Shown here one piece after another: positions 53,319 to 62,544 of a stretch of 64,000 bases of DNA. The notes under the pieces are model-generated. The model was not told the DNA's origin and did no database searches. It was given only the letters and a program-made list of their open reading frames with translations. Both the position numbers and the translations under genes were made by a program. The DNA is from Polaribacter sp. Q13 (lineage in GTDB: Bacteria > Bacteroidota > Bacteroidia > Flavobacteriales > Flavobacteriaceae): the NCBI RefSeq assembly GCF_016858305.2, contig NZ_CP074436.1, positions 1,260,001 to 1,324,000 of the forward strand, read 5' to 3'. The first letter of the stretch is position 1. The number at the start of each line of letters is the position of its first letter.

Positions 53319-54221
53319 ATGAATAAATCCTTCCGTTTCCTTTCGCTATTTTGCGTACTAATAGTAGCTTTCTTGTTTTATAACGCTATTAATAAAAATG
53401 AAACTGACCCTAAAACTAGTACATCTAAAACTTATAAAATAAAAGCTTTAAAACTTCCTGCAAATTTAAATCTTGCCGGAGAAAGAGTTCCTGTAGAAAT
53501 ACCAGATGTTAAAGAAAGAATGGAAAGAGAATTATTAGTAAATACCTATTGGCAATCTAATGGGTTGTTACTTATAAAAAGAGCTAATAAATACTTTCCT
53601 ATTTTAGAGCCTTTACTTAAAAAATATGGTTTGCCAGACGATTTTAAATTTTTAGCCTTGGCAGAAAGTGCTTTTATAGATGAAACCTCTAATGTAGGTG
53701 CTGCAGGTATGTGGCATTTTATGAAGGCTACAGGAAAAGAATATGGTTTAGAAATAAATAGTAACGTAGATGAACGTTATGATATTGAAAAATCTACAAG
53801 AGTTGCTGCAGAATATTTAATAAAATCTAAAGAACGTTTTAACTCTTGGACCTTAGCTGCTGCTGCTTACAATGCAGGAAATTATGGAGTTAGTAAACGA
53901 CTAGAAACCCAAGAAGTAGATAATTATTATGATGCTAAACTACCTGATGAGACAGAAAGATATGTTTTAAGAATTATTGCGCTAAAAGAAGTAATTTCTA
54001 ACCCTAGAAAATATGGATTTGTTTTTGAAAATGAAGACTTATATACCTTGGCAGCAACTAGAACTATAAAAGTTGACACCGCAATTTCTAATATTACTCA
54101 TTTTGCTAAAAAATTCGGAATGAATTATAAAGAATTTAAAATATACAATCCTTGGCTAAGAGAGAACAAACTGAACAATAAGAGTAGAAAAGTATACGAA
54201 ATTAAAATACCTGTAAATTAA
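53319..54221 (+). CDS. Lytic murein transglycosylase, MltD-like
   Basis: 300 residues. N-terminal membrane anchor/signal (SLFCVLIVAFLFYNA), then an SLT domain with catalytic Glu116 in FLALAESAF, 'GAAGMWHFMKATGKEYGLEI', 'AAEYLIKSKERF' and 'TLAAAAYNAGNYGV'. It cleaves peptidoglycan between MurNAc and GlcNAc. The C-terminal ~60 residues may include a LysM-like part ('ITHFAKKFGMNYKEFKIYNPWL'). Convergent with the YwbE gene 8 bases away. Confidence 0.92.
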   Translation: MNKSFRFLSLFCVLIVAFLFYNAINKNETDPKTSTSKTYKIKALKLPANLNLAGERVPVEIPDVKERMERELLVNTYWQSNGLLLIKRANKYFPILEPLLKKYGLPDDFKFLALAESAFIDETSNVGAAGMWHFMKATGKEYGLEINSNVDERYDIEKSTRVAAEYLIKSKERFNSWTLAAAAYNAGNYGVSKRLETQEVDNYYDAKLPDETERYVLRIIALKEVISNPRKYGFVFENEDLYTLAATRTIKVDTAISNITHFAKKFGMNYKEFKIYNPWLRENKLNNKSRKVYEIKIPVN

Positions 54222-54229
54222 GAATCCTA

Positions 54230-54427
54230 TTATTCAATAATATTTTTAATTCTACCCACCAAACCAGATTCTAACTGAACTTTAATTCCATACGGATGGT
54301 TTTGAGATTTAGTTAGAATTTTTGCAATTACGCCTTCTGTTAACTCCCCACTTCTTTGATGTGGTTTTTGTACAATTTCTACAAATAACCCAATCTTAAC
54401 ATTTTTTCGTTGTCTACCGTCAATCAT
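54230..54427 (-). CDS. YwbE family protein
   Basis: 65 residues. 'GRQRKNVKIGLFVEIVQKPH', 'TEGVIAKILTKSQNHPYGIK' and 'LVGRIKNIIE' match the small YwbE family, predicted SH3-like beta fold. Function unknown; found in many Bacillota and Bacteroidota. Downstream of the cold-shock gene, separated by a terminator. Confidence 0.85.
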   Translation of the reverse strand: MIDGRQRKNVKIGLFVEIVQKPHQRSGELTEGVIAKILTKSQNHPYGIKVQLESGLVGRIKNIIE

Positions 54428-54455
54428 ACATAAAGTTTTAAAGTACTAAAATAAA

Positions 54456-54484
54456 AAAAGCCTATCAAAATTTGATAGGCTTTT
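54456..54484 (-). terminator. Terminator of the cold-shock gene
   Basis: 14-bp stem aaaagcctatcaaa (54456-54469) with its inverse at 54471-54484. On the minus strand it is followed by a run of Ts, placing it after the cold-shock gene. Confidence 0.85.
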
Positions 54485-54515
54485 AGATAAAAATTTAACT
54501 AGTAATAAATATATA

Positions 54516-54707
54516 TTATAATACTCTTACGTTTACTGCGTTTAATCCTTTTTTTCCATCTTGTAAGTCAAATTCAACTTCATCGTTTTCACGAATTTCG
54601 TCAATTAATCCAGACACATGTACAAAATGTTCTTTGTTTGATCCTTCTTCAGTGATAAATCCAAATCCTTTAGATTCATTGAAAAATTTTACGGTACCTT
54701 TATTCAT
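54516..54707 (-). CDS. Cold-shock domain protein
   Basis: 63 residues from 54707 (MNKGTVKFFNESKGFGFITE); a longer frame to 54746 would run through the leader hairpin and is rejected. RNP-1-like KGFGFI and RNP-2-like HFVHVS motifs, ending GKKGLNAVNVRVL. It binds single-stranded RNA and DNA as an RNA chaperone. Its message has a leader of about 50 bases with an inverted repeat at 54724-54747. Confidence 0.95.
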   Translation of the reverse strand: MNKGTVKFFNESKGFGFITEEGSNKEHFVHVSGLIDEIRENDEVEFDLQDGKKGLNAVNVRVL

Positions 54708-54723
54708 AATAAAAAAATATAAT

Positions 54724-54747
54724 GTTGTTAAATTAATTCCTAACAAC
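54724..54747 (-). promoter_or_regulatory. 5' UTR hairpin of the cold-shock gene
   Basis: gttgtta (54724-54730) and taacaac (54741-54747) form a 7-bp stem with a 10-base loop in the leader, 17 bases before the ATG. It could control translation or stability in a temperature-dependent way (inference). Confidence 0.4.
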
Positions 54748-54760
54748 GTTTATTGAATTG

Positions 54761-54768
54761 CAAATGTA
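54761..54768 (-). promoter_or_regulatory. TACATTTG -7 box of the cold-shock gene
   Basis: Minus-strand TAnnTTTG match, 53 bases before the ATG. Confidence 0.55.
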
Positions 54769-54823
54769 ATGCCAAAAAACAACAAACAGAACAAAATATT
54801 TAAAATATTTTTAAAAAAAAGCA

Positions 54824-55765
54824 CTATAAACTAATAATCAACGAATTAACTAAGTTAAATTCATCAATTATCTCTTTAAAAACGTCTTTAACAGGAATTA
54901 TTTCATGAATTAAACCAGCAATTTGACCAATTTCTAACTCCCCTTCCTCTAAATCTCCCTCAAACATTCCTTTTTTAGATCTTGCTCTTCCTAATAATTC
55001 TATAAGATTTTTTTTAGATGGATTTTGTTTATACAATTTTTGTACATCATTATAAAATTTATTTTTCACCAAACGTACAGGAGCCAACTCTTTTAAAGTT
55101 AAATAAGTATCCCCATCTTTAACATCAATAATAGTATTTTTAAAATTTATGTGTGCAGAAGATTCTACTGTTGCTGCAAATCTACTTCCTATTTGCACTC
55201 CATCCGCTCCTAAAACCATAGCAGCCAACATTCCTCTACCGGTTCCTATTCCACCAGCTGCAATTACAGGTATTTTAACTTGTTCTTTTACCATAGGTAT
55301 AAGTGTAAAAGTGGTCGTTTCTTCTCTCCCATTATGTCCGCCTGCTTCAAAACCTTCACAAACAATAGCGTCTACACCTGCTGCCTCGGCTTTTAAAGCA
55401 AACTTTACAGAACTCACTACATGCACAACTGTAATTCCTTTTTCCTTTAAAAATTTAGTCCACGTTTTTGGATTTCCTGCAGAAGTAAAAACAATTTTCA
55501 CACCTTCTTCCACTATAATATCCATAAGTTTTTCAATTTCAGGATACAACATTGGCACATTTACTCCAAAAGGTTTAGAAGTCGCTTTTTTACATTTTAT
55601 AATATGTTCTCTTAAAACATCTGGATACATAGAACCTGCACCAATTAAACCTAAGCCACCAGCATTAGAAACTGCAGAAGCTAATCTCCAACCAGACACC
55701 CAAACCATTCCTCCTTGAACAATTGGGTATTTTACTTTAAAAAGTTCCGTGATTTTATTTTTCAT
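54824..55765 (-). CDS. NAD(P)H-dependent flavin oxidoreductase, nitronate monooxygenase-like
   Basis: 313 residues. FMN TIM-barrel motifs: 'YPIVQGGMVWVSGWRLASAV', 'GGLGLIGAGSM', 'KPFGVNVPML', catalytic-type His in EGFEAGGHNGREE, and phosphate-binding 'AAGGIGTGRGMLAAMVLGAD' followed by GVQIGSRF. Class could be nitronate monooxygenase or FabK-like enoyl-ACP reductase; the AGGHNG motif is shared. Its start overlaps the subtilase stop by one base, but a functional link is not evident. Confidence 0.85.
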   Translation of the reverse strand: MKNKITELFKVKYPIVQGGMVWVSGWRLASAVSNAGGLGLIGAGSMYPDVLREHIIKCKKATSKPFGVNVPMLYPEIEKLMDIIVEEGVKIVFTSAGNPKTWTKFLKEKGITVVHVVSSVKFALKAEAAGVDAIVCEGFEAGGHNGREETTTFTLIPMVKEQVKIPVIAAGGIGTGRGMLAAMVLGADGVQIGSRFAATVESSAHINFKNTIIDVKDGDTYLTLKELAPVRLVKNKFYNDVQKLYKQNPSKKNLIELLGRARSKKGMFEGDLEEGELEIGQIAGLIHEIIPVKDVFKEIIDEFNLVNSLIISL

Positions 55766-57426
55766 TATTTTTTTATCAACTTTATTGTTTTATGTTGATT
55801 TCCTTTTGAAATCTTTAAGATATAAACACCTTTATTTAAAAAAGAAATATCAACAGACTTAGAATTCGAATCTAATTTCTCTAGAACTTTTTTTCCTAGA
55901 ACCGTGTATATCTGAATTGTATAATTATTTAAACTGTCTGTAGATACTAGAAACTCACTTTCGGCAGGGTTTGGAAATATTTTAAAGTTGATAATCTCAT
56001 TGTTTAACACGGATAAACTAGCAATATAACTATTCAAAGCCACCTCAAAATTCGGAATTCCATATCCATATTGGTCCGTAGGATTATTAAATTTATCCGC
56101 AGATTCATAAATAGCTTGTTTTAAATAAGTATTAAAATTATCTGTAGCTGTTTTTGATGATGATTTCAACAAATTACCTTCATGCTGATTTAGGCACGCA
56201 ATTAAACCTGCCATAATAGGCGATGAAAAAGAGGTTCCGCTAGATGCTGTACTTATTTCTCCTGTATAATAATTTATAACGGTAGAATTTTGACCTTTCG
56301 CCAAAATTTCTGGTTTTATTCTTCCATCGGAAGTTGGTCCAAAAGAACTAAAACTAGCAATATTACCAGAAAAATCTACCGCTCCAACACTTATTACAGA
56401 AGCTGAGTCTGCAGGTGCTCCCATATATTTCCATGTTTTATCTCCATCATTACCTACCGAATTTACTAAAAGCATGCCACGAGAAGCACCTATTTCTGCT
56501 CCTCTAGAAATAAAGGTTGTTTTACCATCCATGTCTGCGTAAGAATAATTGTAATTAGGATTATCAAAAGTGGTATATCCTAGAGAAGTATTAATAACAT
56601 CTACCCCAATACTATCTGCCCTTTCAGCTGCTTCTACCCATAAAGTTTCCTCTAAAGGAACTTCTACTGCTCCGTTTTCTGTTCTAAACAAATAAAACGA
56701 AGCATCTGGGGCAGCACCCACAAATTCGTTTTCTATATAACCACCAATGGTAGACAAAACATTTGTTCCGTGGCTATCGCCCGTATAAAAATCAGTACTT
56801 CTTTCAACAAAATCATAACCTCCTAATATTTGACCATTATCTCTAATTCTACTAAAAGCATCTAAGGTATTTACATTAGGAAAACCGGCATCTATAATAG
56901 CTATTATTTGCCCCTCACCTGTTAAACCTTGCTGATGTAAATAATCTCCATTTAACATTTTAATTTGATTATCGGTAGCACCATAATCAAAATCAATAAA
57001 GGTTTCATTCAGCTTATTATAATGATTAGGTGTTATTTTTTTTCCTTTTGATTTTCCGTTTAAATTTAAAGATTTATTAGCAAACTCAATATGATCTATA
57101 AAATTATATGTGGATCGTAAATTATTAATAGCACTTATTTCTCCTTGAATGTGAATCGCATTTAGCCATTTAGATTTCCCTAAAACAGCAATGTTTACAT
57201 CATTTTTAAGTTGGCTGTAGTACGCTTCTTCAACAGGAACATCTTTAGAATCTAAAGAAATATTTAGTTTAGATCTTCTATCTAATGCTCTTTGAGAAAG
57301 CATTGTTAAGGGGGTTTCTAAAAAAGAAGTTTCACTTGGTTTATCTTTTAAAAAAAGCCAAGCATCTTCTTGTGCTGTAATTTGAATAAAAGTACTTAAA
57401 AATAAAAAAAGTAGTAATTTCTTCAT
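55765..57426 (-). CDS. Secreted S8 (subtilisin-like) serine protease with T9SS type A sorting domain
   Basis: 553 residues. Signal peptide ends near ITAQ (residue 19). A propeptide-like region is followed by the S8 domain with the triad Asp179 (IIAIIDAGFP), His219 (TGDSHGTNVLS) and Ser399 (SSGTSFSSPIMAG), and oxyanion Asn326 (VNSVGNDGD). Residues ~480-553 are a T9SS type A domain (FKIFPNPAESEFLV, KGVYILKI). It should be secreted and degrade extracellular protein or process surface proteins. The subtilase is first in a three-gene minus-strand order with the flavoprotein after it. Confidence 0.93.
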   Translation of the reverse strand: MKKLLLFLFLSTFIQITAQEDAWLFLKDKPSETSFLETPLTMLSQRALDRRSKLNISLDSKDVPVEEAYYSQLKNDVNIAVLGKSKWLNAIHIQGEISAINNLRSTYNFIDHIEFANKSLNLNGKSKGKKITPNHYNKLNETFIDFDYGATDNQIKMLNGDYLHQQGLTGEGQIIAIIDAGFPNVNTLDAFSRIRDNGQILGGYDFVERSTDFYTGDSHGTNVLSTIGGYIENEFVGAAPDASFYLFRTENGAVEVPLEETLWVEAAERADSIGVDVINTSLGYTTFDNPNYNYSYADMDGKTTFISRGAEIGASRGMLLVNSVGNDGDKTWKYMGAPADSASVISVGAVDFSGNIASFSSFGPTSDGRIKPEILAKGQNSTVINYYTGEISTASSGTSFSSPIMAGLIACLNQHEGNLLKSSSKTATDNFNTYLKQAIYESADKFNNPTDQYGYGIPNFEVALNSYIASLSVLNNEIINFKIFPNPAESEFLVSTDSLNNYTIQIYTVLGKKVLEKLDSNSKSVDISFLNKGVYILKISKGNQHKTIKLIKK

Positions 57427-57469
57427 ATTCCGAAATTACTACTTTTTAACGATTTTAAAATAATTTATA

Positions 57470-58279
57470 TCAATGCTTTTTTGTATTATTTAATATAATC
57501 GGGACTTTTAGCGGGAATTTAACTTTTCTATTTGCTATAATAGCAGGTTCCATATCTTCTACATTACTAAAATAATCAATTATTTTTTCTTCAAAAACAA
57601 CATCTAACTTTGGAGTAATCTGAATATTTTTAATTTTTCCAGATTCATTTATAAAAAATTTTACTAAAAAATTAGTGCTAAAACCTTCTTTCTTTAAATC
57701 GGATAATAGTTCTTGTCTTAATTTTGATTTAAAAGCTTCGTCTCCTCGTTTATAGGTTGGTTTTCTAAATAAAATCAACTTTTCATTTAAAACATTTCCT
57801 TTTTCATCCCATAAATTGTACTTTAATACTTTGCCTTTTTTAAAAACAATTCTAGCTCTATTATTTTCTTGATCATCTAAATAATTCCAAACTCCTTCTT
57901 TTTTTCCATTAAGAAAATATCCATTTGTAATATTTTGTCCGTTATCATTAAAATACGTATAAACACCTTCCTTTTTTCCTTTGGAATTGTATTCTTGAAT
58001 AGATTTTAAATTTCCTTTTTCATCAAACGTCTTAAAAACACCTATTCTTGTTTTAAGATTTTTCTCTTTAAAAGAACCTTGAAGTTTCATTTTTCCACTT
58101 CCAAAGTAAACTGTGCCTAACCAAGAAGAATCTTTTTCAACAATTGTTTGAATGTATGTTGCTTGTTCTTTCTTTATTTTCTTATAGTTTCTGTCTAAAT
58201 AATTTACAACAGAATCTTTTTGAGAAAAAGTTGATACAGAAACCAGGAAACAAAACAATAATAAAAACTTCTTTTTCAT
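57470..58279 (-). CDS. YwqK/MORN-repeat secreted protein with TonB-like C-terminus
   Basis: 269 residues. Signal peptide ends near VSTFSQ. MORN-like YwqK repeats at ~60-150 ('GKMKLQGSFKEKNLKTRIGV', 'GKKEGVYTYFNDNGQNITNG', 'GKKEGVWNYLDD'), then a C-terminal ~85-residue region ('TNFLVKFFINESGKIKNIQI', 'RKVKFPLKVPIIL') like TonB/energy-transducer C-terminal domains. Function unknown; probably periplasmic. The label 'antitoxin' in databases for YwqK proteins is not supported here. It lies 13 bases after mnmA. Confidence 0.8.
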   Translation of the reverse strand: MKKKFLLLFCFLVSVSTFSQKDSVVNYLDRNYKKIKKEQATYIQTIVEKDSSWLGTVYFGSGKMKLQGSFKEKNLKTRIGVFKTFDEKGNLKSIQEYNSKGKKEGVYTYFNDNGQNITNGYFLNGKKEGVWNYLDDQENNRARIVFKKGKVLKYNLWDEKGNVLNEKLILFRKPTYKRGDEAFKSKLRQELLSDLKKEGFSTNFLVKFFINESGKIKNIQITPKLDVVFEEKIIDYFSNVEDMEPAIIANRKVKFPLKVPIILNNTKKH

Positions 58280-58292
58280 ATTTTTTTAAACT

Positions 58293-59480
58293 TTAAGAGA
58301 TAACTCCAGAACCTAATAATTCGTCTTCTTTATACCAAGCTACAAATTGCCCTTCTTGTATGGCAGATTGTTGGTTTTCGAACGCAACATACAAACCTGT
58401 TTCTACTTTATATAAAGTAGCATTTTCTAAAGGTTGTCTGTATCTAATTCTAGCAGCTACTTGCATATTTTCACCAGGTTTTAGTGTTAAATCTTTACGA
58501 ATCCAATGTATTTCTTCATTAGAAACAAATAACACATTTCTATATAATCCTGGATGATTTTTACCTTCTCCTGTATAAATTACATTTTCTACAACATCCG
58601 TTTCAATTACATATAAACCTTCTTTTGTGCCACCAACATTTAAGCCTTTACGTTGTCCTTTCGTAAAATAATGTGCTCCTTGATGTTTACCAACCACTTT
58701 ACCATCTTCTTTATTGTAAGTAAATTTAGTAGCATAATATTTTAACTCCTTTTCTTTATTTTCAAAAGAAGGAGCTTGTTTTGTGTACTGCTCAAAATCC
58801 GTTGGAATGGTAACAATTACACCTTCTTTAGGTTGCAATTTTTGTTGTAAAAACTCTGGTAAACGAACTTTACCAATAAAACATAAACCCTGAGAATCTT
58901 TCTTCTCTGCGGTAATTAAATCTGCTTCTTTGGCAATTTTTCTTACTTCTGGTTTTGTTAATTCACCAATCGGGAATAATGCTTTTGTTAATTGTTCTTG
59001 AGATAATTGACATAAAAAATAAGACTGATCTTTATTATTATCCTTACCTGCTAATAATTTACAAACTGGTTTCCCATCGATAATCTCTTCTCCTTTTCTA
59101 CAATAATGACCGGTAGCCACATAATCTGCACCCAATTTTAAAGCAATGTCCATAAAAGCATCAAACTTTATTTCTCGGTTACAAAGTACATCCGGATTTG
59201 GCGTTCTACCTTTAGAATATTCATCGAACATATAATCTACAATACGTTCTTTGTATAGGTTACTTAAATCTACCACTTGAAAAGGGATTCCTAGCTTTTC
59301 TGCAACAATCATTGCATCATTAGAATCTTCTAACCAAGGACATTCATTAGAAATAGTGACAGAATCATCATGCCAATTTTTCATAAAAAGTCCTATAACA
59401 TCAAAACCTTGTTCTTTTAATAAATGTGCAGTAACACTAGAATCTACACCACCAGAAAGACCAACAACTACTCGTTTCAT
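58293..59480 (-). CDS. mnmA: tRNA-specific 2-thiouridylase
   Basis: 395 residues from 59480 ([21 protein letters not shown]). The frame reaches 59501, but that codon overlaps the -7 box at 59499-59506, so it is rejected. PP-loop GLSGGVDSS at 7-15, the two catalytic cysteines in [11 protein letters not shown] and QGLCFIGKV, and the C-terminal beta domain ('[18 protein letters not shown]'). It makes s2U34 of the Lys, Glu and Gln tRNAs. First of a possible two-gene unit with the YwqK-like gene. Confidence 0.95.
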   Translation of the reverse strand: MKRVVVGLSGGVDSSVTAHLLKEQGFDVIGLFMKNWHDDSVTISNECPWLEDSNDAMIVAEKLGIPFQVVDLSNLYKERIVDYMFDEYSKGRTPNPDVLCNREIKFDAFMDIALKLGADYVATGHYCRKGEEIIDGKPVCKLLAGKDNNKDQSYFLCQLSQEQLTKALFPIGELTKPEVRKIAKEADLITAEKKDSQGLCFIGKVRLPEFLQQKLQPKEGVIVTIPTDFEQYTKQAPSFENKEKELKYYATKFTYNKEDGKVVGKHQGAHYFTKGQRKGLNVGGTKEGLYVIETDVVENVIYTGEGKNHPGLYRNVLFVSNEEIHWIRKDLTLKPGENMQVAARIRYRQPLENATLYKVETGLYVAFENQQSAIQEGQFVAWYKEDELLGSGVIS

Positions 59481-59498
59481 TTTTAATTTTTGAGGTTG

Positions 59499-59506
59499 CA
59501 AAGATA
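59499..59506 (-). promoter_or_regulatory. TATCTTTG -7 box of mnmA
   Basis: Minus-strand TAnnTTTG match, 18 bases before the chosen ATG. Confidence 0.65.
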
Positions 59507-59591
59507 CAAATTAGAAATGGTTTTTATAGATTGAAAGAATTGATGTAGCTATTGTTTTGTTTTATATAGAATAACGAAAAAACGCCTAAAA

Positions 59592-60305
59592 TCAATCTTC
59601 CTTTTTACGAGTAAAAGTATTTTTCTTTCTTAGTTCTTTTTCTGTTGCCACTTCCCCATCCATATAATATTCCCAATTGCCAACTCTTAATCCGTTTTTA
59701 TAATTTCCAGTTTCTTTTAATTTTCCGTCGAGTTCAAAGTATTTCGCCAATCCGTTTAACACTCCTTCTTTATAAGTAACCTCCTGAATAAGAACCCGTT
59801 TATCAGAATATTTACTAGCAACACCATCTAACAAACCATTTTTATAAGTGGCAAACTCTGTAACCTGGCCGTCTTGATAATAAATTATTTGAGCTCCATC
59901 TAATTTACCGTTTTTATAATTTTCTTCCGACATAATTTTGCCATCAGAATAAAAATATTTCCAATTTCCAACACGTTTTCTACCATTTATAACTCCCTCT
60001 GTTTCAATTTTACCATTTAATGTAAAAAATTGAACATATAAAGAATCAGAGTCTGTAAAAAACGTCTTTATAATAACAGGATGTTTAGAGCTAGTAATAT
60101 CATAAAACTTAAAAACGCCAACTTCTTTTCCTTTTTTAAATTCGCCTACATACCGTATTCTCTTATTGGAATAATATTTTTTCCAGACACCTGTTCTTTT
60201 TTTATTCTGATCAAATTGATTAATTCTCTGAGCATTGCTTGTTTCATTAGTGAAAAAACAGGCAAAAAAGAGTAAAATAAAAAATAGTCTCTTTACATTT
60301 AACAT
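59592..60305 (-). CDS. YwqK/MORN-repeat secreted protein
   Basis: 237 residues. Signal peptide ends near SNAQ (residue ~25). Almost the whole mature part is MORN-like YwqK repeats, for example 'NKKRTGVWKKYYSNKRIRYV', 'NGRKRVGNWKYFYSDGKIMS', 'NGKLDGAQIIYYQDGQVTEF' and 'NGLRVGNWEYYMDGEVATEK'. It is a diverged cousin of the gene at 57470-58279 on the other side of mnmA. Role unknown; exported and beta-rich. Confidence 0.82.
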   Translation of the reverse strand: MLNVKRLFFILLFFACFFTNETSNAQRINQFDQNKKRTGVWKKYYSNKRIRYVGEFKKGKEVGVFKFYDITSSKHPVIIKTFFTDSDSLYVQFFTLNGKIETEGVINGRKRVGNWKYFYSDGKIMSEENYKNGKLDGAQIIYYQDGQVTEFATYKNGLLDGVASKYSDKRVLIQEVTYKEGVLNGLAKYFELDGKLKETGNYKNGLRVGNWEYYMDGEVATEKELRKKNTFTRKKED

Positions 60306-60340
60306 TTAGTATTAATTTTGAAAACAAATATACATTAATA

Positions 60341-60925
60341 GTGCCAAAAACAAATCTTCATTTCTTAACGGAACACCTCCATAATATGGAAAACCCTAAA
60401 AGGGAAAACCGACAAAGAGTTGCGAATATTGTATTGGAAAATCAAAATTTATTTAAAGAATTGATTTCTATTACTTTTGATATTGAAAATAAAGTTTCTA
60501 TAAAAGCAGCTTGGGTTTTAGAATGGATATGTACGCATCATCATTTAGAGTGGATTTTACCACATTTAGATGCGTTTACTTCAAAAATAGCATCTCTAAA
60601 ATTTGATAGTGCTATTAGACCTTGTGCCAAAATTTGCGAACATTTAGCGACTGCTTATTATGCAAAAAATGAAAATGAAATCAAAAAAAAACTTTCCCAT
60701 CTGCAAATAGAAGCCATAATAGAAACAGGTTTCGATTGGCTCATTACACCACAAAAAATTGCGGTAAGAGCCTATACTATGAATACGTTGTACTTCTTTG
60801 GCTTAGAAAAAAAATGGATTCACCCAGAATTAAAATATTTAATTGAAACTAAAATTATTCACGAAAGTAAAGGCTGTAAAGCACGTGGAAAATTTATTTT
60901 AAGTTTGATAGCTAAACGAACTTAA
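60341..60925 (+). CDS. Conserved hypothetical protein upstream of purB
   Basis: 194 residues from GTG at 60341 (an ATG at 60386 would cut into the conserved N-terminus). Alpha-helical, HEAT-like pattern: 'NRQRVANIVLENQNLFKELI', 'KAAWVLEWICTHHHLEWILP', 'FDSAIRPCAKICEHLATAYY'. Related flavobacterial proteins sit before purB and are sometimes mislabelled adenylosuccinate lyase; it has no lyase motif. No signal peptide. Function unknown. Confidence 0.75.
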   Translation: MPKTNLHFLTEHLHNMENPKRENRQRVANIVLENQNLFKELISITFDIENKVSIKAAWVLEWICTHHHLEWILPHLDAFTSKIASLKFDSAIRPCAKICEHLATAYYAKNENEIKKKLSHLQIEAIIETGFDWLITPQKIAVRAYTMNTLYFFGLEKKWIHPELKYLIETKIIHESKGCKARGKFILSLIAKRT

Positions 60926-61150
60926 AATAATTAGAAACCCAGATTCTTTTTATCTAAAATTCATTTAGTAAAAAAAAATAAGAGCGCTTACATAATATCT
61001 AAAGTTAAAAATCATTCACCTTTTTTAAAAATTTAAGAAACAACCTTTGCCATAATTAATAATTAAAAAAATCGTGAATTTCTGACAATTAAAAATGTGT
61101 TAATTCATAAAATTCGTATCCAAAAAACATCATAAATCTGCTAAATTCAC

Positions 61151-61158
61151 TATTTTTG
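61151..61158 (+). promoter_or_regulatory. TATTTTTG -7 box of purB
   Basis: TAnnTTTG match 22 bases before the purB ATG. The rest of the gap 60926-61150 contains nothing recognisable. Confidence 0.65.
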
Positions 61159-61180
61159 CAATTAACAACATAACTAAAAA

Positions 61181-62524
61181 ATGAACTTAACTAAATTAAA
61201 TGCCATCTCTCCTATTGATGGACGTTATAGAGATAAAATATCAAAATTAGCAGACTATTTTTCTGAAGAAGCTTTAATAAAATACAGAGTTCGTGTAGAA
61301 ATTGAATATTTTATTGCTTTGTGCGAAATTCCTTTACCACAATTAGCAAACTTTAATACCGATTTATTTGGTGATTTACGTAAAATTTATATCGATTTTA
61401 CTGCAGAAGATGCTCAGAAAATAAAAGATATAGAAAGCATTACCAATCATGATGTAAAAGCTGTTGAGTATTTTATCAAAGAAAAATTTGATGCATTAGG
61501 TTTACAAGCACATAAAGAATTTATCCATTTTGGTTTAACTTCTCAAGACATAAACAATACTGCAATTCCGCTTTCTATAAAAGAAGCAATGAATGATGTT
61601 TATGTTCCTCAATATTTTGAGCTTTTAGAAAGATTACAAGAACTAGTTATTGAGTGGAAAGACATTTCTATGTTGGCAAGAACGCATGGTCAGCCAGCAT
61701 CTCCTACAAGGTTAGGTAAAGAAATAGATGTTTATGTAGTTCGTTTAAAAGAGCAATTTAACTTATTAAATGACATACCAAGTGCTGCTAAATTTGGTGG
61801 TGCAACAGGTAATTATAACGCTCATAAAGTGGCTTATCCAACCATAGATTGGAAGGAATTTGGAAGTACTTTTGTACAAGAAAAATTAGGATTACATCAC
61901 TCTTTTCCTACAACTCAAATAGAACATTACGATCATTTAGCTGCTTTGTTTGATACGCTAAAACGTATAAATACTATTGTTTTAGATTTAGATAGAGATT
62001 TCTGGACATACGTTTCTATGGAGTACTTTAAACAAAAAATTAAGGCCGGTGAGGTTGGTTCTTCAGCAATGCCACATAAAGTAAATCCTATTGATTTTGA
62101 AAACTCTGAAGGAAATTTAGGATTGGCAAATGCAATTTTCGAACACCTATCTGCAAAATTACCAGTTTCTCGTTTGCAACGTGATTTAACAGACAGTACG
62201 GTTTTACGTAATGTTGGTGTGCCTTTTGGGCATACAATTATCGCTTTTACATCTACCTTAAAAGGATTGAACAAATTGTTACTAAACAAGCAAAAATTTG
62301 AGGATGATTTAGAAAATAATTGGGCAGTTGTTGCAGAAGCTATTCAAACTATTTTAAGAAGAGAAGCATACCCTAACCCTTATGAAGCCTTAAAAGGGTT
62401 GACAAGAACAAATGCTAAAATCAACCAAAAATCTATTGCAGATTTTATTGACACTTTAGAAGTTTCGTCAGAAATTAAAGAAGAATTAAAAGCAATTACA
62501 CCTGCAAACTATACAGGAATATAA
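61181..62524 (+). CDS. purB: Adenylosuccinate lyase
   Basis: 447 residues. Begins 'LNAISPIDGRYRDKISKLAD', with 'SITNHDVKAVEYFIKEKF', 'HFGLTSQDINNTA', 'ARTHGQPASPTRLGKE' and the signature SSAMPHKVNPIDFENSEGN containing the catalytic Ser loop. It acts twice in purine synthesis, releasing fumarate from SAICAR and adenylosuccinate. Long PurB subfamily, normal length. Confidence 0.97.
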   Translation: MNLTKLNAISPIDGRYRDKISKLADYFSEEALIKYRVRVEIEYFIALCEIPLPQLANFNTDLFGDLRKIYIDFTAEDAQKIKDIESITNHDVKAVEYFIKEKFDALGLQAHKEFIHFGLTSQDINNTAIPLSIKEAMNDVYVPQYFELLERLQELVIEWKDISMLARTHGQPASPTRLGKEIDVYVVRLKEQFNLLNDIPSAAKFGGATGNYNAHKVAYPTIDWKEFGSTFVQEKLGLHHSFPTTQIEHYDHLAALFDTLKRINTIVLDLDRDFWTYVSMEYFKQKIKAGEVGSSAMPHKVNPIDFENSEGNLGLANAIFEHLSAKLPVSRLQRDLTDSTVLRNVGVPFGHTIIAFTSTLKGLNKLLLNKQKFEDDLENNWAVVAEAIQTILRREAYPNPYEALKGLTRTNAKINQKSIADFIDTLEVSSEIKEELKAITPANYTGI

Positions 62525-62544
62525 ATTTTTAAGAAGTAAATATT

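Noticed and set aside
57470..60305. Toxin-antitoxin system suggested by YwqK-type names.
   Set aside because: Both proteins have signal peptides and no toxin gene is adjacent; the name comes from database propagation.
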